Notes under the pieces: generated by a model | Told to the model about the DNA's origin: nothing | The model's database searches: none | The model's input: the letters and a program-made list of their open reading frames with translations, nothing else | Shown: positions 22,817-25,520 of the stretch, one piece after another | How the letters are laid out: each line of letters starts with the position of its first letter | Position numbering within the stretch: position 1 is the stretch's first letter | From: Elusimicrobiota bacterium | GTDB lineage: Bacteria; Elusimicrobiota; Elusimicrobia; JACQJN01 | Direction of reading: 5' to 3' | DNA length: 25,520 nt | Assembly (NCBI GenBank): GCA_016205045.1 | Contig: JACQJM010000128.1 | Coordinates: 1-25,520 of the forward strand | Position numbers and translations under genes: made by a program

Positions 22817-25520
22817 ATGATGTCACTGAAAAAGTTTCTCGCCGGTGTTTCCCTATTTTCTCTTCTCTGGACCATTCCAGGGTTCGGGGCTTATCAAGCG
22901 GTGGCTCAAATGGCGGGTGGTCGCGGGACCAACTACTCTCTGGGTAGCGCCGCGGTCAACGTGAACGCTGGAAATTCTGTTATGCCTCAAGCCCCCTTTG
23001 TGGGACCTGCCGCGGATATGCAGGCTTATGATTTTTTTAACCGCACAGCACCTGTTCAGGCGCCTCAAGCGGTAAGAGCAAGAGAAACGGCTGCGGCTCC
23101 TATGGGTGTTATGCCGATTCGTGCTTCTATCCCATCTTCTGTTTCCCGTGTTTCTGCGTTGGGTGCGTCCGTGGGGGCTAAGATCTCTGCGGTGGTGAGT
23201 TCCGTGGGCGCCTTATTAAGGAGCAATACTCCAGAATCCCGCGCTGTGGTGGCTAGCGGGGAGGAGATGAGAGCGAGGGGAAACTCATTTGATGGTGCTC
23301 GGTCTCGGAGGGAAATATCTGACCCCATGGTGCAGGGAGCCATGAGTTTGTCTGCTGCGGATTCCTCTGGAGGTGGATCATCCCGTTCCGGCAGATCAAA
23401 TAAAGAGAGTGCTAGGCCTCTTAAACCTACCCCGGATCAAAAGGGCCAGGACTTCTCTCAAATCCAACCGGTTCGTATACAGGAGGAAGATGGACAATTG
23501 GTGATGACGGGAAATTTCAACCGATCCTTGAGTGCGACAGTTCGTGTCATGCTCAATGGAGTGGCTCGAGCTGAACATTTTCAGGTGAGTTTCCAACTTT
23601 TTGGCCTACGAGGGTCTCAGGTCCGAAATATGACTCCAGGGGAGTTGAATGGCCTTCGAGATGCTCTGGAGACATATTTGCAGGGGTTTGAACGACCTGA
23701 TCAACGGCCTGTCAATAGTAAGGAAATTCAACTTTATAAACAGATGAAGGGGGAGGCCGAGAGGATTTTGAGAAATCAAGGTGATTTTTCTAAGTTTGCT
23801 CCCACGAAAATCGAAAGGGATGGAAGAAAATCCTCGACCATGTATGGGAAGTTGGGCACTTCCTTTGTGGGGACGGTTTTTTACAGTGTTTCTGAAAAGA
23901 TGTTCCGTGTCAGCCTCCGCCGAGTGGGTATCATCTATGCGGGTCTTAGGGCCAGACCTATGACTCGTCTGGAGCTCACGGACTTGGAGGGCGCCCTGGC
24001 CAAGTTTATCGAATCTCTTCCAGAAGATTCGCCCAATTACAATGCCTACATGGATATGGCAATTGCCATCGGGGCGAAAGTGGGAATAAAGAGGGAACCT
24101 CAAGACCCCACTCTTGATAAGCTTAATTTTTCGGAATTGGTGCCCACGGGAATCAGTCGGGTGGATGGCACTCTCAGTATGTGGGGAGTATTTGTGAAGT
24201 TGGAGGACATGATGAGGCCGCCTTCCCCGGATTCTCGAGTTTCGGTTCAAATTTCCCACCGCATAGAAGGGCTCTCTCATAGTTTTGACTTCTATGTTCA
24301 GGTGTTGAGTTCTCCTGGGGCCATGAAAGAAGGTCCGAATGTCAAGATGAACCTAGCTCAACTCTCGGGGCTCCAGAGAGCTTTACAAAAACACCTCACC
24401 CAGCGTACCTATGATCCTGACACTGACACCCTTCGGTTCTACCAGAGGATGCTGGCGGAGGTCAGTGCCGCTCTTTTGAAGCGCAGTGAAGATTCCAGAG
24501 GAGATTCTGCAAGTGGTGGGACCCGAAATGAGCGGGGAAATTCTGTGGTGAGCGCTCTTCTGGTTCTTTGGGGAAGTCTCGTGGTGAGTACCGTGGCGAT
24601 TACTGCGTTTGGGGCTGCGGGGTTGCTGTCGCCCGCGACGCTTCTTTTGGCCGCGGCCTCGGCTGGGGTAGGTGGTTTGACGGTATTTAGAATTGCTGAG
24701 AAGTCAGGGTTTGCAGGGATTGGCAAACCTTTGCCTAACACTCTTGGAACGGCGGCTATCGGTATCATTTTGGGGTTGATAGGTGGAGCCGCTGTGGGCG
24801 CTCCCTTCTTTACAACTGCGGTCACCGTTCTGGGAGTTATCTATGGAGCCACTGGAGTTTGGTCCCTGACGAAAGGGATAAGAACTTCTTCTATTGATAG
24901 AGAGATGGGCGGCTTTTTTTCAGTGATTTTATCCGGTTTGGCAGCAGCAGGCTTGGGATTTTTGGGACACTTCTTCGGAGGATCTTTAGCTACTCTACTG
25001 GCTTTACCTTTCCATCATGCATCTTTGGTTGGAGCTGTTCCTTTATTAGGAATGGCGCTTCTGCCGGGAAAGTTCAAGTTCCCCAAGATTGGATCGGGGG
25101 CTGGGAACGAAAGAGGCCAAGCTTCAATGGCCGCTGCTACGGCTGTTGTGGGACTTGTGCTTGGATTTGTTGTGGGTCTGCTTTGCGGAAGTCCTGGTGT
25201 GGGAGCGATTCTGGGAGCAGTGATAGGAGGAGTGATCGGTAGTCTGTCGGATCGTCGATCGGGTGGAAATGGCTCCGGGACCCGAAATGAGCGGGGAAGT
25301 GCTTCCGGTCTTCTTTTGGGATTTGGGGTTGGCGTCGCCATTATAATTGCCTCCGTGGCTCTGCAATCTTACCTAGGAAAAGAGATTTCTTTTGTAGGAG
25401 TATTTGTCGGATTTATCGTGGCAGGTGCCTTTATGCTAAAAGCTGGCCCAGGAGGAAATTCAGGTTCTAGCCAGCGGGGAAGCATTCCCGTAAATGCTGT
25501 CACCGTTCTTTTGAGCGGAC
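22817..25520 (+). CDS. Exported repeat and membrane-module protein (paralogue 2), open at the window end
   Basis: An uninterrupted frame of at least 901 codons that continues past the window; I do not recognise a family. Order: signal peptide (KKFLAGVSLFSLLWTIPGFG, cleavage probably AVA|Q near residue 30); a low-complexity region to ~210 shared with paralogue 1 (GAYQAVAQ, QAYDFF, SLSAADSSGGGSSR); then three tandem ~111-residue repeats starting at F213, F324 and F438, each opening FS-x-x-x-P. From ~568 comes a series of Gly-rich two-helix membrane modules starting at N571, N641, D694, N764, N824 and Q886, three of them with the exact motif NERG. ATG 22817 and 22820 are both possible. It may be a surface or envelope protein of great length. 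The reading frame was translated by hand and found free of stops. Confidence 0.85.
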   Translation, partial: MMSLKKFLAGVSLFSLLWTIPGFGAYQAVAQMAGGRGTNYSLGSAAVNVNAGNSVMPQAPFVGPAADMQAYDFFNRTAPVQAPQAVRARETAAAPMGVMPIRASIPSSVSRVSALGASVGAKISAVVSSVGALLRSNTPESRAVVASGEEMRARGNSFDGARSRREISDPMVQGAMSLSAADSSGGGSSRSGRSNKESARPLKPTPDQKGQDFSQIQPVRIQEEDGQLVMTGNFNRSLSATVRVMLNGVARAEHFQVSFQLFGLRGSQVRNMTPGELNGLRDALETYLQGFERPDQRPVNSKEIQLYKQMKGEAERILRNQGDFSKFAPTKIERDGRKSSTMYGKLGTSFVGTVFYSVSEKMFRVSLRRVGIIYAGLRARPMTRLELTDLEGALAKFIESLPEDSPNYNAYMDMAIAIGAKVGIKREPQDPTLDKLNFSELVPTGISRVDGTLSMWGVFVKLEDMMRPPSPDSRVSVQISHRIEGLSHSFDFYVQVLSSPGAMKEGPNVKMNLAQLSGLQRALQKHLTQRTYDPDTDTLRFYQRMLAEVSAALLKRSEDSRGDSASGGTRNERGNSVVSALLVLWGSLVVSTVAITAFGAAGLLSPATLLLAAASAGVGGLTVFRIAEKSGFAGIGKPLPNTLGTAAIGIILGLIGGAAVGAPFFTTAVTVLGVIYGATGVWSLTKGIRTSSIDREMGGFFSVILSGLAAAGLGFLGHFFGGSLATLLALPFHHASLVGAVPLLGMALLPGKFKFPKIGSGAGNERGQASMAAATAVVGLVLGFVVGLLCGSPGVGAILGAVIGGVIGSLSDRRSGGNGSGTRNERGSASGLLLGFGVGVAIIIASVALQSYLGKEISFVGVFVGFIVAGAFMLKAGPGGNSGSSQRGSIPVNAVTVLLSG

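Noticed and set aside
23606..24280. 224-codon minus-strand ORF opposite the last gene
   Set aside because: The plus strand carries a continuous frame with a signal peptide, repeats and a paralogue upstream. The reverse product shows no recognisable motif or start context.

Overview
The window is a gene-dense bacterial stretch of roughly 50% G+C in which every supported gene lies on the + strand. Shine-Dalgarno (SD) sequences are sparse. It carries a class III adenylate cyclase, TCA-cycle genes and a folate-dependent histidine-degradation pathway. It ends in two exported paralogues, the second of which becomes a very long repeat and membrane protein. This mix fits an environmental, uncultured lineage; Elusimicrobiota or Omnitrophota would be plausible, but I cannot prove a phylum from the sequence alone.

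Layout. 1-1316: the 3' part of an IS4-like transposase gene and the presumed IS end. 1335-4843: a strong promoter followed by citrate synthase, sucC and sucD. 4844-5012: a non-coding, hairpin-rich stretch ending in a terminator-like hairpin, then a CHASE2 adenylate cyclase, a DUF3307-like membrane protein, an acetyl-CoA acetyltransferase and a macro-domain gene remnant. 9311-21374: a DnaQ-like exonuclease coupled to hutH, then hutU, a small EamA protein, an FkbM methyltransferase, yajQ, hutI, a HAD hydrolase, an aldehyde dehydrogenase, a REP-associated tyrosine transposase (RAYT) unit, a class I methyltransferase and a fused ftcD. 21375-25520: two tandem secreted or membrane paralogues, the second running off the window.

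How the genes work together. HutH, HutU, HutI and bifunctional FtcD form a complete route from histidine to glutamate plus 5,10-methenyl-THF and ammonia, although unrelated genes are interleaved among them. Citrate synthase, succinyl-CoA synthetase and thiolase serve acetyl-CoA and TCA metabolism.

The most unusual aspect is the density of small non-autonomous palindromic elements and how often they merge with coding sequence. (i) Nine loci carry arrays of 7-8 nt words, eight of them with a reverse-complement arm. Several supply the stop codon of the upstream gene, and one is translated inside SucD. (ii) A RAYT palindrome flanks its transposase in inverted orientation and is also translated inside a HAD hydrolase. 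(iii) A 126-bp MITE with perfect 12-bp inverted repeats and a 9-bp target duplication sits in frame inside an exported protein. (iv) Another MITE-like palindrome lies between hutH and hutU. The last gene combines three ~111-residue soluble repeats with a series of glycine-rich two-helix membrane modules, most of them opening with NERG-like motifs. I recognise no known family there, and this is the best candidate for an undescribed system.
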